DNA from: Cellulosilyticum ruminicola JCM 14822
GTDB lineage: Bacteria > Bacillota > Clostridia > Lachnospirales > Cellulosilyticaceae
Direction of reading: 5' to 3'
Assembly (NCBI RefSeq): GCF_001311925.1
Contig: NZ_BBCG01000011.1
Coordinates: 1 to 64,000, forward strand
DNA length: 64,000 nucleotides
This document shows, one piece after another, positions 7,827-17,135 of the stretch (the stretch's first letter is position 1; each line of letters begins with the position of its first letter). The position numbers were made by a program, and so were the translations under genes. The notes under the pieces are model-generated. The model was not told the origin of the DNA. It worked only from the letters and a program-made list of their open reading frames with translations, and ran no database searches.

Positions 7827-9611
7827 CTACTCATTTTTAATTGTCATATCTTCTAAAAGCTGATTTATTTTAATGTTCTTAGGATTTGAGATAATCTTAT
7901 CCTTTTCTTTAAGTTGACTACTTCCATTATTTTTTATAAGGGCATAGTCTTCACTTTGAACATAAATATCAATTTTCTTAAATTGTGCAATTTGACCATT
8001 AATAACATATACCCCTTGAGCGGTTTCGAACTCATCTATTGTATAAGTTCCACCACTAACTGGGTTAACTAGCTTAGTTCCTACTGTAAGCCCTCTTAAA
8101 TTACCTACATCTTGTAAAATATACATCATATCTTGTTTTTCACTTTGTGGCCTAATCTCCACAAATTCTATAACTTCACCATTTTTACGCTGTACACCTA
8201 TTTTATTATCTTTTTCAATCTTATATTCTACCGGTATTTTTAATAAACGTTGTTCTACAATTGCTTGTACTGGAATCTTCAAACCACTTTCATTTTTATT
8301 TCCAATACTAAAATGCACTTGGCGTACTGTTAAAAACTCATCGATTTGTTCTTGCGTTTTAAATACTAAACGTAAACGATTATTTTCTTGCTCCTTAGAA
8401 ACTAATTTACAATTTATTTCAGAACCATTTAATGTATCAAAATTTAGTGGATAACTAGTTCCTTTTGTAAAGATATCATCTTTTTCATTAGATACATAAG
8501 TTACAATATACCACGTATTATCTAAGACAAGCTTATAAACCGGTTCATCTTTTTCTACATAAGACTTAATAATATTTTGAGATGCTGTCTTTTTAAAGAT
8601 TTTATGATATGTATTGTAATCTAACTTAGAAATATTCTCATAATTTAATTTTTCTTGTCCATCTATATTATAAGAAATAATTCCTGAAGATGCTGTTTTC
8701 TGCACACTCTTATATTTTTCCAAGTTATTTGTAATATTATTTACCTTTTCCCCTACACTTGTATTTAATGCTTCTTGTTCTTTAGTATAAATATCAGTTA
8801 AATCTTTTACATTATCATCTAACTGCCCACGTAATATATAAATATAATCAGTATTGATTGCATTGATATTCTTGTAATATTCTTGCATTTTGGTATCAAA
8901 ATCATTTGCAAGTACAGATACTTCATCTTGATAATATGAAATCTCTTTACGTTTATCTGCTGTATTATATAATTCTGTATCGGCTTTTACCTTTTCTTTT
9001 TCTGCCATTACTAAATTTTTTTCATCAGAAACAACAGCATAAGCAATACCTTCTTTTTTTACCTTTTCTCCTTCTGTCACATTATACTGAATTGTTCCAG
9101 TCACTTCACTTGTATAAACTTTTTCATTACGTACAATGATTCCCTCATATATCTCTGACATATCTAAGGTTCCTGTATTAACAACCTGTGTTGAAACTTC
9201 TGGTTTTGTAAGTATTTCTTTTACTTTCAAAATTCCCCATACACATAATGTTGTTATAATAACAACCATAATTAGTTTCTTTCTAAAACGCTTTGCTCTT
9301 CTCCTACGATTTCTCTCAATTTGTGCTTTTAAAAGCTTATTACGTTTTTGTATATCTTTTCTGCGTTCATCTGGAGAGCCTATGTAATTACTTGTGTATG
9401 CAGTATAATCTTGCTGCATCCTAGATACATTTCTTTTACTATTTGTTTTTGAGCTTGTCTGCTTATTCTTAGAAACTTTCTTTTGAGTTGTTATAGGTTT
9501 ACACTTATTATTTGCCGTTCCTGCTTTCTTTTTTGTCCCAGTTTTTACTTCATATGGATTCAAATAAGTAGAAGTTCGGTTTCTTGATTTTGTAACTTTA
9601 GATTTTTTCAT
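7827..9611 (-). CDS. HlyD-like membrane protein of the sepF-yggS cluster
   Basis: 594 residues: very basic Ser/Lys/Thr/Arg-rich cytoplasmic N-terminus (1-110), one membrane span at about 112-132 (IMVVIITTLCVWGILKV), then an extracellular part with a biotinyl-lipoyl-like half (GIIVRNEKVYTSEVTGTIQY, NVTEGEKVKKEGIAYAVVSD), a coiled-coil hairpin, and a second beta-rich half. This layout is that of HlyD/RND-type adaptor proteins. No ABC transporter or channel partner is encoded nearby. Related proteins beside sepF occur in clostridia, so a cell-envelope or division role is possible but only inferred. First gene after the promoter at 9685-9713. Confidence 0.75.
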   Translation of the reverse strand: MKKSKVTKSRNRTSTYLNPYEVKTGTKKKAGTANNKCKPITTQKKVSKNKQTSSKTNSKRNVSRMQQDYTAYTSNYIGSPDERRKDIQKRNKLLKAQIERNRRRRAKRFRKKLIMVVIITTLCVWGILKVKEILTKPEVSTQVVNTGTLDMSEIYEGIIVRNEKVYTSEVTGTIQYNVTEGEKVKKEGIAYAVVSDEKNLVMAEKEKVKADTELYNTADKRKEISYYQDEVSVLANDFDTKMQEYYKNINAINTDYIYILRGQLDDNVKDLTDIYTKEQEALNTSVGEKVNNITNNLEKYKSVQKTASSGIISYNIDGQEKLNYENISKLDYNTYHKIFKKTASQNIIKSYVEKDEPVYKLVLDNTWYIVTYVSNEKDDIFTKGTSYPLNFDTLNGSEINCKLVSKEQENNRLRLVFKTQEQIDEFLTVRQVHFSIGNKNESGLKIPVQAIVEQRLLKIPVEYKIEKDNKIGVQRKNGEVIEFVEIRPQSEKQDMMYILQDVGNLRGLTVGTKLVNPVSGGTYTIDEFETAQGVYVINGQIAQFKKIDIYVQSEDYALIKNNGSSQLKEKDKIISNPKNIKINQLLEDMTIKNE

Positions 9612-9684
9612 ATTGTCACTTCCAACTCTTTCCTCAAAGCTCTTATCTTAAGATTACTTATTTAAGTTTGTTATTGTTATCCTT

Positions 9685-9713
9685 ATCATATAATGGAATA
9701 AATAATCTTGCAA
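9685..9713 (-). promoter_or_regulatory. Promoter of hlyD-like-yggS-sepF-ylmH-divIVA-aroB
   Basis: Minus-strand TTGCAA (9708-9713), 17-base spacer, TATGAT (9685-9690), about 70 bases upstream of the first gene of this tightly packed group. It sits just after the spoIVA terminator. Confidence 0.6.
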
Positions 9714-9744
9714 GCATAAGCCTTATAAATTTCTTCTTTAAAAT

Positions 9745-9771
9745 AAAAGGCACTTAAAGTGCCTTTTTTAT
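9745..9771 (-). terminator. Terminator of spoIVA
   Basis: Stem AAAGGCACTT / AAGTGCCTTT, almost no loop, flanked by A and T runs, directly after the spoIVA stop. Confidence 0.8.
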
Positions 9772-9772
9772 T

Positions 9773-11251
9773 TTAAAGAAGAATACAAATCAAACCACCA
9801 TTACCCTCATTAATAATCTTTTGAAGTGTTTCTTGTAACTTTTGCTGTGCATCTTCTGGCATGCGATATAACTTATTCTGTAAGCCTTCATTAACTAATT
9901 CATGAAGTGATTTACCAAATATATTAGATTCCCAAAGTTTAATTGGATCGGTTTCAAAATCATTGAGTAAATTAGTAATTAAATCTTCACTTTGTTTCTC
10001 TGTCCCTACAATAGGTGAAACCTCTGTTTGGATATTTGCACGGATAATATGATAGCTTGGTGCACTTGCTTTGAGTTTCACACCAAATCGATTACCTTGT
10101 TTAATAATCTCTGGTTCTTCTAATGTGAGTTCTTCAAAAATTGGACTTACTACACCATAACCTTTTTCTTTTACTTCATTCATAGCATAAGCTACTTTAT
10201 CATATTCTTTCTTGGTACTTGCAAGTTCTTTAATGAGACTCATAAGTTCATAATCACCATGAATCTCAATACCAGTTGCTTCTGAAAGAACGCGATAGAA
10301 TAACTCATCTGTTGTAGCAACATCAACTTTTACAACGCCTTCACCTAATTGAATCTTTTCAAGGTAAACATTCTTTACAAAATCTAATTCTTTAAAATCA
10401 CTGATAATATCCTTTACCTGTCTGATATTTTCAAGGTTATAAACATGTTCTTTCACACAATCAATCCAAGCCTTTTTTACCCAGTGTTCATTATCTAATG
10501 TTTCTACCCATTTAGGTAACATAAATTGAATTTCATTAACTGGGAATTCATAAAGAATTTTTTCAAGTAAAGTGTGAATATCTTCTGTCTTCATCTGTGC
10601 GACATCCATTGGTATAACTGGCACATCATACTCTCTTGAAAGATTATTTGTTTCTTCTATCACATCACTATCAAATGGCTTCTTTGTATTATAAACCACA
10701 ACAAAAGGTTTACCTAATCTTTTAAGTTCATTAACCGCCCTAGTTTCACCTTCTATATAACTACTACGTGAAATTCCCGTAATTGAACCATCTGTAGTCA
10801 CTACTATTCCAATTGTAGAATGATCCGTAATAACTTTTTTAGTTCCAACTTCTGCTGCTTGTGAAAATGGAATTTCTTCATCAAACCAAGGTGTTTTAAC
10901 CATACGTGGTGCATTATTGTAAAAATGTCCCTCTGCTTCTGGAATGATATACCCTACACAGTCTATCATTCTTACTTTCACTTCAAAGTCTCCACCCACA
11001 GTAATAAGTGCCGCTTCATTAGGAATAAACTTAGGTTCTGTTGTTGTAATCATTTTGCCATCACCACTTTGTGGCAATTCGTCTTGTGTACGTTCCTTAT
11101 TATGTTCATTCTTAATATTAGGAATAACCAGCGTCTCCATAAAACGTTTAATAAATGTGGACTTACCTGTTCGAACTGGACCTACAACACCTATGTAGAT
11201 GTCCCCGTTGGTTCTCTCTGAAATATCTTTGTAAATATCGAAATACTCCAT
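9773..11251 (-). CDS. spoIVA: Stage IV sporulation protein A, spore coat ATPase
   Basis: ATPase that polymerises on the forespore outer membrane as the base of the coat. The Walker A-like loop GPVRTGKST is at 24-32, with the SpoIVA start MEYFDIYKDISERTNGDIYIG. An upstream in-frame ATG (11362) would add 37 unrelated residues and overlaps the gpsA terminator; the ATG at 11251 is preceded by GGAGGGCG and gives 492 residues, the B. subtilis length. The C-terminus GNGGLICILL is also family-like. Position after der-plsY-gpsA is conserved. A sigma-E-like promoter is present upstream. Confidence 0.96.
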   Translation of the reverse strand: MEYFDIYKDISERTNGDIYIGVVGPVRTGKSTFIKRFMETLVIPNIKNEHNKERTQDELPQSGDGKMITTTEPKFIPNEAALITVGGDFEVKVRMIDCVGYIIPEAEGHFYNNAPRMVKTPWFDEEIPFSQAAEVGTKKVITDHSTIGIVVTTDGSITGISRSSYIEGETRAVNELKRLGKPFVVVYNTKKPFDSDVIEETNNLSREYDVPVIPMDVAQMKTEDIHTLLEKILYEFPVNEIQFMLPKWVETLDNEHWVKKAWIDCVKEHVYNLENIRQVKDIISDFKELDFVKNVYLEKIQLGEGVVKVDVATTDELFYRVLSEATGIEIHGDYELMSLIKELASTKKEYDKVAYAMNEVKEKGYGVVSPIFEELTLEEPEIIKQGNRFGVKLKASAPSYHIIRANIQTEVSPIVGTEKQSEDLITNLLNDFETDPIKLWESNIFGKSLHELVNEGLQNKLYRMPEDAQQKLQETLQKIINEGNGGLICILL

Positions 11252-11273
11252 CCTAACGCCCTCCTCTTCCCTT

Positions 11274-11302
11274 AATGTATGGGTACATTTATATATATTG
11301 TG
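11274..11302 (-). promoter_or_regulatory. Candidate sigma-E promoter of spoIVA
   Basis: Minus-strand CATACATT (11274-11281) matches the sigma-E -10 (CATACANT); 14 bases upstream is ACAATAT (11296-11302), a weaker -35. It is about 22 bases before the spoIVA start and after the gpsA terminator. spoIVA is a known mother-cell sigma-E gene in Bacillus. Confidence 0.6.
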
Positions 11303-11341
11303 TAGAGAGAATATATATGCGTAGAGAATATTATTTTTCAC

Positions 11342-11375
11342 AAAAAAATAATGCAAGACCAATGCCTTGCATTAT
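11342..11375 (-). terminator. Terminator of gpsA
   Basis: Stem ATAATGCAAG / CTTGCATTAT with an eight-base loop and, on the minus strand, a following T6 run. It separates gpsA from spoIVA. Confidence 0.8.
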
Positions 11376-11385
11376 CCATAATTTC

Positions 11386-12372
11386 TTATTCATCTTTTTT
11401 ATCGCGCATCATTAATGTATCAATTGTTTCTGCTACAGGTACTTTATCAAATAAAGCTGCATAAATTGCACTAAGAATTGGCATATCTACATTATATTTT
11501 TTCATTAATGCATATCCACCTTTAGTTGTTGGTACACCTTCAACAACCATATTCACTTTTTCCATAGCTTCTTCAATTGTGAAACCCTGACCAAGAAGTT
11601 CTCCCGCACGACGGTTACGACTATGACCACTTGTACAAGTTACAATAAGATCACCAATACCCGTAAGTCCAGCGAACGTACTAGGCTTACCACCCATAGC
11701 AATACCTAAGCGTGAAATTTCAGTGATTCCTCTTGTAATTAAAGCTGCCATTGTATTATCACCATAACCTATACCTTCTACAATTCCTGCAGCTAAAGCA
11801 ATAACATTTTTTAAGGCGCCGCCAAGTTCAATACCTACTAAATCTTCGTTTGTATAAACTCGGAAATACTTATTCATAAATAAATCTTGAATCTTAGCTG
11901 CACTCTCCATATTATTACTGCTTACAACAACAGTTGTAGGGACATGTCTTGCAACTTCTTCTGCATGACTTGGCCCTGAAAGCACTACCACATCATTCGG
12001 AAGTACATCTTCAAGTACCTGTGAAAGACGCATTAAAGTTTCATCTTCAATTCCTTTTGAAACATTAACAACAATTGTCTTAGCTGGTATAAATGGCTGC
12101 ATCATTTTTGCTGTACTACGAATAGCTTTTGATGGTACTGCCACAATCGCTACATCTGCATCATTTAAAGCTTGCTGCATATCTGTTGTAAATGTTATTT
12201 CAAGTGGTATTTTTATACCTGGTAAACAACGCTTGTTTTCACGATGTTGTAAAATATCATTTTTTTCTTTTTCATCATAGCACCAAAATGTGATATGGTT
12301 ACCTTGTTCATTTAGTAAAAGTCCTAATGCAAGCCCCCATCCACCTGCACCAATTACAGTAATCTTTTTCAT
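11386..12372 (-). CDS. gpsA: NAD(P)-dependent glycerol-3-phosphate dehydrogenase
   Basis: Reduces dihydroxyacetone phosphate to sn-glycerol 3-phosphate for phospholipid synthesis. Rossmann loop GAGGWG at 8-13, central block NVSKGIE, and catalytic region GALKNVIALAAGI followed by GDNTMAALITRG. 328 residues is standard. It follows plsY, which uses its product, by 17 bases, so the two steps are co-transcribed; a strong terminator follows. Confidence 0.96.
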   Translation of the reverse strand: MKKITVIGAGGWGLALGLLLNEQGNHITFWCYDEKEKNDILQHRENKRCLPGIKIPLEITFTTDMQQALNDADVAIVAVPSKAIRSTAKMMQPFIPAKTIVVNVSKGIEDETLMRLSQVLEDVLPNDVVVLSGPSHAEEVARHVPTTVVVSSNNMESAAKIQDLFMNKYFRVYTNEDLVGIELGGALKNVIALAAGIVEGIGYGDNTMAALITRGITEISRLGIAMGGKPSTFAGLTGIGDLIVTCTSGHSRNRRAGELLGQGFTIEEAMEKVNMVVEGVPTTKGGYALMKKYNVDMPILSAIYAALFDKVPVAETIDTLMMRDKKDE

Positions 12373-12389
12373 GTGCTATACCTCCAACT

Positions 12390-13010
12390 TTACTTTTTAC
12401 TTGTTAGATTTAATTTGGACTCTGTTCCTGTTAGTAAGCGTTTAATGTTGTCTTTATGTCTATAATAAGTAATCCCCATGATTACAAATCCAAGAAACAT
12501 AGCCTCTAAACCACCTGGTTGATTACAGTAAAATAAAATCAATACAAATGGCAAGCTGCCTGTCACTAATAGTGAACTTAAAGAAACAATGTGTGTAATT
12601 CCAAAGCAAGTGAAAAATAAAGCTGCTAAGATTAAAAATAAAATTGGACTACCAATTCCTATAATTAAACCTGCTGTAGCAGCAATACCTTTACCTCCTT
12701 TAAATCCAAAGAAAGCTGGATAGCTATGCCCTAAAATAACGCCTAATCCTGCATATAATGTAACTACAATACCTGGCGCTACAGATTTAAATAATAATCT
12801 AGAAATAAGAATTGCAATTAATGTTTTAGCAATATCCATTAACAATACAATTGCTCCTGATTTTTTGCCTAGTACACGTACTGTATTAGTTGTCCCTGCA
12901 TTACCACTACCTTGTGTACGAATATCAATACCCTTTAATCGGCCCAATAATATGGCTGATTGTACATTTCCTAAAAAATATCCAATTACTAACGCCCCTA
13001 ATCGATACAT
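12390..13010 (-). CDS. plsY: Acyl-phosphate:glycerol-3-phosphate acyltransferase
   Basis: Integral membrane enzyme that acylates glycerol 3-phosphate with acyl phosphate made by PlsX. The family motif GSGNAGTTN is at 34-42, and GGKGIAATAG and GHSYPAFFGFKGG lie in later loops. Five or so hydrophobic helices, 206 residues. Its start is three bases after the der stop. PlsX is encoded far to the right (32385). Confidence 0.95.
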   Translation of the reverse strand: MYRLGALVIGYFLGNVQSAILLGRLKGIDIRTQGSGNAGTTNTVRVLGKKSGAIVLLMDIAKTLIAILISRLLFKSVAPGIVVTLYAGLGVILGHSYPAFFGFKGGKGIAATAGLIIGIGSPILFLILAALFFTCFGITHIVSLSSLLVTGSLPFVLILFYCNQPGGLEAMFLGFVIMGITYYRHKDNIKRLLTGTESKLNLTSKK

Positions 13011-13012
13011 TT

Positions 13013-14338
13013 TTATTCTTTCGCCCCTTTTTCTCTAACAATAAATCTAACAGGTGTTCCTTTAAATCCAAAGGCTTCACGCATTTGGTTCTCAATGTAA
13101 CGTTGGTAAGAGAAGTGCATTAATTCTTTATCATTTACAAAGATAACAAAAGTAGGTGGTTTAATACTTACTTGTGTCATGTAGAAAATTTTAAGTGGTT
13201 TACCTTTATCACTTGGTGGCTGATTCATTGCCATTGCCTCATAAAGTACATCATTTAAAATACCTGTACTAATACGTTGGCTTTGATTTTGATGAATTGC
13301 AAAAATTGTTTCAAATAATTTTGGTACACGTTGACCAGTTAAAGCTGAAATGAACATTTGTGGTGCATATTGCATATATGCAAGTTCATTTGTAAGATCT
13401 TTTGAATATTGATTCATAGTTTTATCATTTTTCTCAATAGCATCCCATTTATTAACAACGATAATACATCCTTTACCAGCTTCATGAGCCATACCTGCGA
13501 TTTTTGTATCTTGCTCTGTTACTCCTTCTTCTGCACTAATTACAATAAGTACAACATCCGCACGTTCAATAGCTGCAAGTGTACGAATAACACTATAACG
13601 TTCAATGTTTTCTTTTACTTTGCTTTTTCTTCTAATACCAGCTGTATCAATTAATACGTAGTCTTGACCATTAATTGTTACTTCTGTATCAACACTATCA
13701 CGTGTTGTTCCTGCAATATCACTTACAATAACACGTTCTTCACCAACAATTCTATTAACTAATGAAGATTTACCTACATTTGGTTTACCAATGATTGCAA
13801 CACGGATTTTATCCTCCTCTTCTTCCTCTTCGCTTGTTTGTGGGAAATGACTAACAACTTCATCTAACATATCACCCATGTTTAATGCTTGTCCTGATGA
13901 AATTGGAATAGGCTCACCAAGTCCTAAGTTATAAAATTCATAAACTCCCATGCTTTGATGTAACATATCGTCTACTTTATTTACAACAAGTACTACTGGT
14001 TTATGTGATTTACGAAGCATATTTGCAACATGTGTATCTGCATCTGTAAGACCTGTTTTTACATCTACAAGGAAAATAATAACATCTGCTGATTCAATTG
14101 CCGCTTCAGCTTGTCTTCTCATTTGACTTAAGATAACATCTTTACTATCTGGCTCAATCCCACCTGTATCGATTAATGTAAATTTATGATTAAGCCACTC
14201 AACATCTCCATAAATACGGTCTCTTGTTACACCCGGTGTATCATCTACGATTGACGTTTTTGTTTTTGTTAATCTATTAAATAAGGTAGACTTACCTACA
14301 TTAGGTCTCCCTATTACCGCCACGATTGGTTTACTCAT
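13013..14338 (-). CDS. der: Ribosome-assembly GTPase Der (EngA)
   Basis: Tandem GTPase needed for 50S assembly. The two G domains are visible: GRPNVGKST (10-18), DTPGVTRD and NKVD, then GKPNVGKSS (about 184-192), [15 protein letters not shown]-terminal KH-like domain ([20 protein letters not shown]) ends the 441-residue protein. It starts at the last base of the DUF512 gene stop, so the two are coupled. Confidence 0.97.
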   Translation of the reverse strand: MSKPIVAVIGRPNVGKSTLFNRLTKTKTSIVDDTPGVTRDRIYGDVEWLNHKFTLIDTGGIEPDSKDVILSQMRRQAEAAIESADVIIFLVDVKTGLTDADTHVANMLRKSHKPVVLVVNKVDDMLHQSMGVYEFYNLGLGEPIPISSGQALNMGDMLDEVVSHFPQTSEEEEEEDKIRVAIIGKPNVGKSSLVNRIVGEERVIVSDIAGTTRDSVDTEVTINGQDYVLIDTAGIRRKSKVKENIERYSVIRTLAAIERADVVLIVISAEEGVTEQDTKIAGMAHEAGKGCIIVVNKWDAIEKNDKTMNQYSKDLTNELAYMQYAPQMFISALTGQRVPKLFETIFAIHQNQSQRISTGILNDVLYEAMAMNQPPSDKGKPLKIFYMTQVSIKPPTFVIFVNDKELMHFSYQRYIENQMREAFGFKGTPVRFIVREKGAKE

Positions 14339-15666
14339 TAATATTTCTCCTTTAATTCAATAATTTTTTGAACCCATTCATTGCCTTCATTTGGTAATAC
14401 TTCAATTGGAATATCTAATTCTTTAGAAATTTGTTCTACAGTATAGTCATCTAATAAAACAGGTTCACCGCTTTTTAGCATATTTTCAGCAAAGCATAGT
14501 ACCTTACCTAAAGGTATGTCTTGTTTTAATGTACTGATAATATCCTGTCCTGTCAAGAGTCCTGTTACAGTAATATTTTCACCAAAGAAGTGGTTAACGA
14601 CTGGATAAACATGTATTTTATAGTTCGGAAGCTTTTTATTTACAAGGGCTACACACTCTTCCATATACCCTTTAGTAATACATCCTGTTACTAAGGAAAG
14701 TTCAAAACTTTCTTCACTACTTTCTATTTTTTCAAGTTCTTTTTCTAATTCCCACTTGAATTTTGTAAGCATTCCTACCCCATTATCTAATACTGGAAAA
14801 TTTTCATATTCATCATATGTGAGAAGTGGCTTTTTACCTGTTATATAAAATTCATCTGCCGCAAAAATGAAACGAGTACCCATTCTCTCTAAATAAAACT
14901 TCTGCCATTTTTCAACTACTTCAACAACAACTCTTGCTGACTCTTCATCAAAGCCTTCAAGTTCTGCAAGTCCTTCTCTAAATTTAGAAATACCAACTGG
15001 TACAACTGTTAAAGATAAAATATGTGGTATAAATTGACTTAAGTCTCTAACTGTTTGATCAAGTACATCCCCATCATTTAATCCTTTACAAAGTACAATC
15101 TGTCCATTAATTTCAATACCTGCATCTACAAGCACTTTAAGCTGTTCTAAAATCTTACCTGCATGGCGATTGCTTAATAATGCTTTACGTACTTCTGGGT
15201 CTGTTGCATGAATAGATACATTCAGCGGTGATAAACGATATTTAATGAGCCTATTAATATCTGCTTGACTCATATTAGTAAGTGTAATATAATTCCCGTT
15301 TAAGAACGACATACGCCAATCATCATCTTTAAAATATACAGTTTCACGCATGTTTGGAGGAAGTTGGTCAATAAAACAGAACTTACATTTATTACGACAT
15401 CTAATCAAATCATCCATTAAGCTCGTTTCAAATACTAAACCTAAATCCTCACCATACTCTTTATCAATCTCTATAACCCATTCTTCACCATTTTGTTTAC
15501 GTATACATATATCAATTGCTTCATCCGCCATTAAATAGCGATAATCAAATACATCTTGTATATTTTCTTCATTAATCCAAAGGAGAGTATCCCCAGCTTC
15601 AATTTCTAATTCTTCTGCTATGCTGCCAGGCTCTACCTCCACAATTTTATGCTCTTTATATTTCAA
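14338..15666 (-). CDS. DUF512 family radical-SAM-like protein with PDZ domain
   Basis: 442 residues. N-terminal PDZ-like domain ([24 protein letters not shown], about 10-60), then a cysteine cluster C90-x3-C94-x2-C97 ([15 protein letters not shown]), the spacing of a radical SAM iron-sulfur cluster, and a C-terminal DUF512 part with [14 protein letters not shown] and [11 protein letters not shown]. Reaction unknown. It is regularly found immediately upstream of der in clostridia, which suggests a link to ribosome assembly or RNA modification, but this is inference. Confidence 0.85.
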   Translation of the reverse strand: MKYKEHKIVEVEPGSIAEELEIEAGDTLLWINEENIQDVFDYRYLMADEAIDICIRKQNGEEWVIEIDKEYGEDLGLVFETSLMDDLIRCRNKCKFCFIDQLPPNMRETVYFKDDDWRMSFLNGNYITLTNMSQADINRLIKYRLSPLNVSIHATDPEVRKALLSNRHAGKILEQLKVLVDAGIEINGQIVLCKGLNDGDVLDQTVRDLSQFIPHILSLTVVPVGISKFREGLAELEGFDEESARVVVEVVEKWQKFYLERMGTRFIFAADEFYITGKKPLLTYDEYENFPVLDNGVGMLTKFKWELEKELEKIESSEESFELSLVTGCITKGYMEECVALVNKKLPNYKIHVYPVVNHFFGENITVTGLLTGQDIISTLKQDIPLGKVLCFAENMLKSGEPVLLDDYTVEQISKELDIPIEVLPNEGNEWVQKIIELKEKY

Positions 15667-15679
15667 TGTCTACAACTCC

Positions 15680-16501
15680 TTAGTCTTTTAATGTCATAAA
15701 AGCACCTAATGTTCCTCTATTTCCCTGTGTCTTACGATGTGAAAAGAATATTTGACTATGGCAGCAAGTACATATACCAGATATACTAATATTTTCTTCT
15801 AAAATACCACTTTCTATTAAAACCGCCTTATTACATGCCCATAAATCAATATGATATTTTTCACCTCTCTCATCTTTACGAATATAAGATGTTTGACCAA
15901 ATGTCTCAAGGAAAACTTCTGCCACCTCAGATCCTACTTCAAAACAACATGCACCAATAGATGGTCCAATCCCAACTTGTATCTCTTCTAATGGAATATT
16001 TTCTTCTTCATGCCAAATTTTGACCATTTTGTGTCCAATTTTAGCTACTGTACCACGCCATCCTGCATGTGCCATTCCTATCATACCATATTTAGGAGCA
16101 TAAAAAAACAGAGGAACACAATCTGCATAATGTGTAACAAGTGTAATATCTTTCTCATTTGTATAAATACCATCTATACTTTTCCACTGATTTGGTGTAA
16201 TAATGCCATTACCTTTATCTTTCTCAGTTACCTTTGCAATATTCGTTTCATGTACCTGTTTTGATAAAACAATGCTGTCTAAAGACACGCCTAATCCTTC
16301 ACAAACGTTTTTATAATTTTGAATCACGTTTGCTTCTTTGTCTCCACGATTAAATCCAAGATTAAGTGTTGCTAAATGCCCTTCACTCACACCACCGAAT
16401 TTAGTTGTAAAACAATGCTCTAAATGTGCATCATTTTCCCAATTTGTAAATACTAAATAAGTCAAATCCCCTTTTGTAATAAATTTAATTGGACTTTCCA
16501 T
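15680..16501 (-). CDS. pgeF: YfiH/PgeF family protein (multicopper-oxidase-like domain)
   Basis: 273-residue protein of the YfiH / DUF152 family, described as a peptidoglycan-editing factor and as a purine nucleoside-processing enzyme. Zinc or active-site residues fit the family: KQVHET with His84, THYADCVPLFF with Cys128, and MAHAGWRGT with His145. Late blocks GPSIGACCFEVG and FFSHRKTQGNRG also match. It lies between yraN and the DUF512 gene with short gaps. Which activity applies here is not decided by sequence. Confidence 0.87.
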   Translation of the reverse strand: MESPIKFITKGDLTYLVFTNWENDAHLEHCFTTKFGGVSEGHLATLNLGFNRGDKEANVIQNYKNVCEGLGVSLDSIVLSKQVHETNIAKVTEKDKGNGIITPNQWKSIDGIYTNEKDITLVTHYADCVPLFFYAPKYGMIGMAHAGWRGTVAKIGHKMVKIWHEEENIPLEEIQVGIGPSIGACCFEVGSEVAEVFLETFGQTSYIRKDERGEKYHIDLWACNKAVLIESGILEENISISGICTCCHSQIFFSHRKTQGNRGTLGAFMTLKD

Positions 16502-16513
16502 CTATCTTTCCTC

Positions 16514-16861
16514 CTAAAAAGCTGCTTCTATGTGTGAAAGCTTTTTATCTAATATTTCAATCACATCAAATCTACAATTAATTTCAATATTATAATGAGC
16601 ATGTAGATACCATTTTGCAATACGTAAAATACGTTGCCTCTTATAATAATTAACTGCTTCTGCTGGTGAACCGAATGCTGTTGTCTTACGATATTTCACT
16701 TCAATAAAAACTACTATTTCTTGCTCCTTGGCAATAATATCAATTTCACCTACTCTGCAGCGATAATTACGTTCTAAAATTTTATAACCTTTTTCTATGA
16801 GATATGCAGTAGCCAAGTCTTCATATGCTTTTCCTACTGCTTTTTTATTTTGTTTTTCCAT
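16514..16861 (-). CDS. UPF0102 / YraN family nuclease-like protein
   Basis: 115-residue protein with a PD-(D/E)xK-like fold: Glu in VGKAYEDLATAYL, GEIDIIAKEQEIVVFIEVKYR (Asp, Glu, Lys triad) and FDVIEI. Function in cells not established. An upstream in-frame start at 16939 would overlap ylqH deeply; the ATG at 16861 overlaps only the last codons of ylqH and gives the family N-terminus KAVGKAYED. The overlap indicates coupling. Confidence 0.85.
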   Translation of the reverse strand: MEKQNKKAVGKAYEDLATAYLIEKGYKILERNYRCRVGEIDIIAKEQEIVVFIEVKYRKTTAFGSPAEAVNYYKRQRILRIAKWYLHAHYNIEINCRFDVIEILDKKLSHIEAAF

Positions 16862-17126
16862 ATAGCTCATCCATATCTTTAACAAATAATAGTATTCTTG
16901 CAATGGCTTCATATAATTCCTCTGGAATCTGATCACCAACTTCTAACTTTGTTAAGATTGTAGCCATCTTTTCATCTTCATAAACAGGTAGTTTATTTTT
17001 TTCTGCTTCTTCAATAATACGTTCTGCTACTTTTCCTTGTCCACTAGCAATAATTGTAGGTGCCGTCATTTCTGTATTATAAGATAAGGCCACAGCTTTC
17101 TTTATAGGTTGTTTTTTATTTGTCAT
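16845..17126 (-). CDS. ylqH: FlhB C-terminal-domain homologue (YlqH)
   Basis: 93-residue soluble protein similar to the cytoplasmic domain of FlhB/YscU export gate proteins (ALSYNTEMTAPTIIASGQGKVA, then ERIIEEAEKNKLPVYED). The NPTH self-cleavage motif of true FlhB is absent and there is no membrane part, as in B. subtilis YlqH. Downstream of ylqG as in Bacillus; the 3' end overlaps yraN by 17 bases. Its role is unknown. Confidence 0.8.
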   Translation of the reverse strand: MTNKKQPIKKAVALSYNTEMTAPTIIASGQGKVAERIIEEAEKNKLPVYEDEKMATILTKLEVGDQIPEELYEAIARILLFVKDMDELYGKTK

Positions 17127-17135
17127 ATAAACCTC

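Noticed and set aside
9136-9387. Plus-strand frame opposite the HlyD-like gene
   Set aside because: Hydrophobic only because it mirrors the membrane span and Lys/Arg codons of the real gene.
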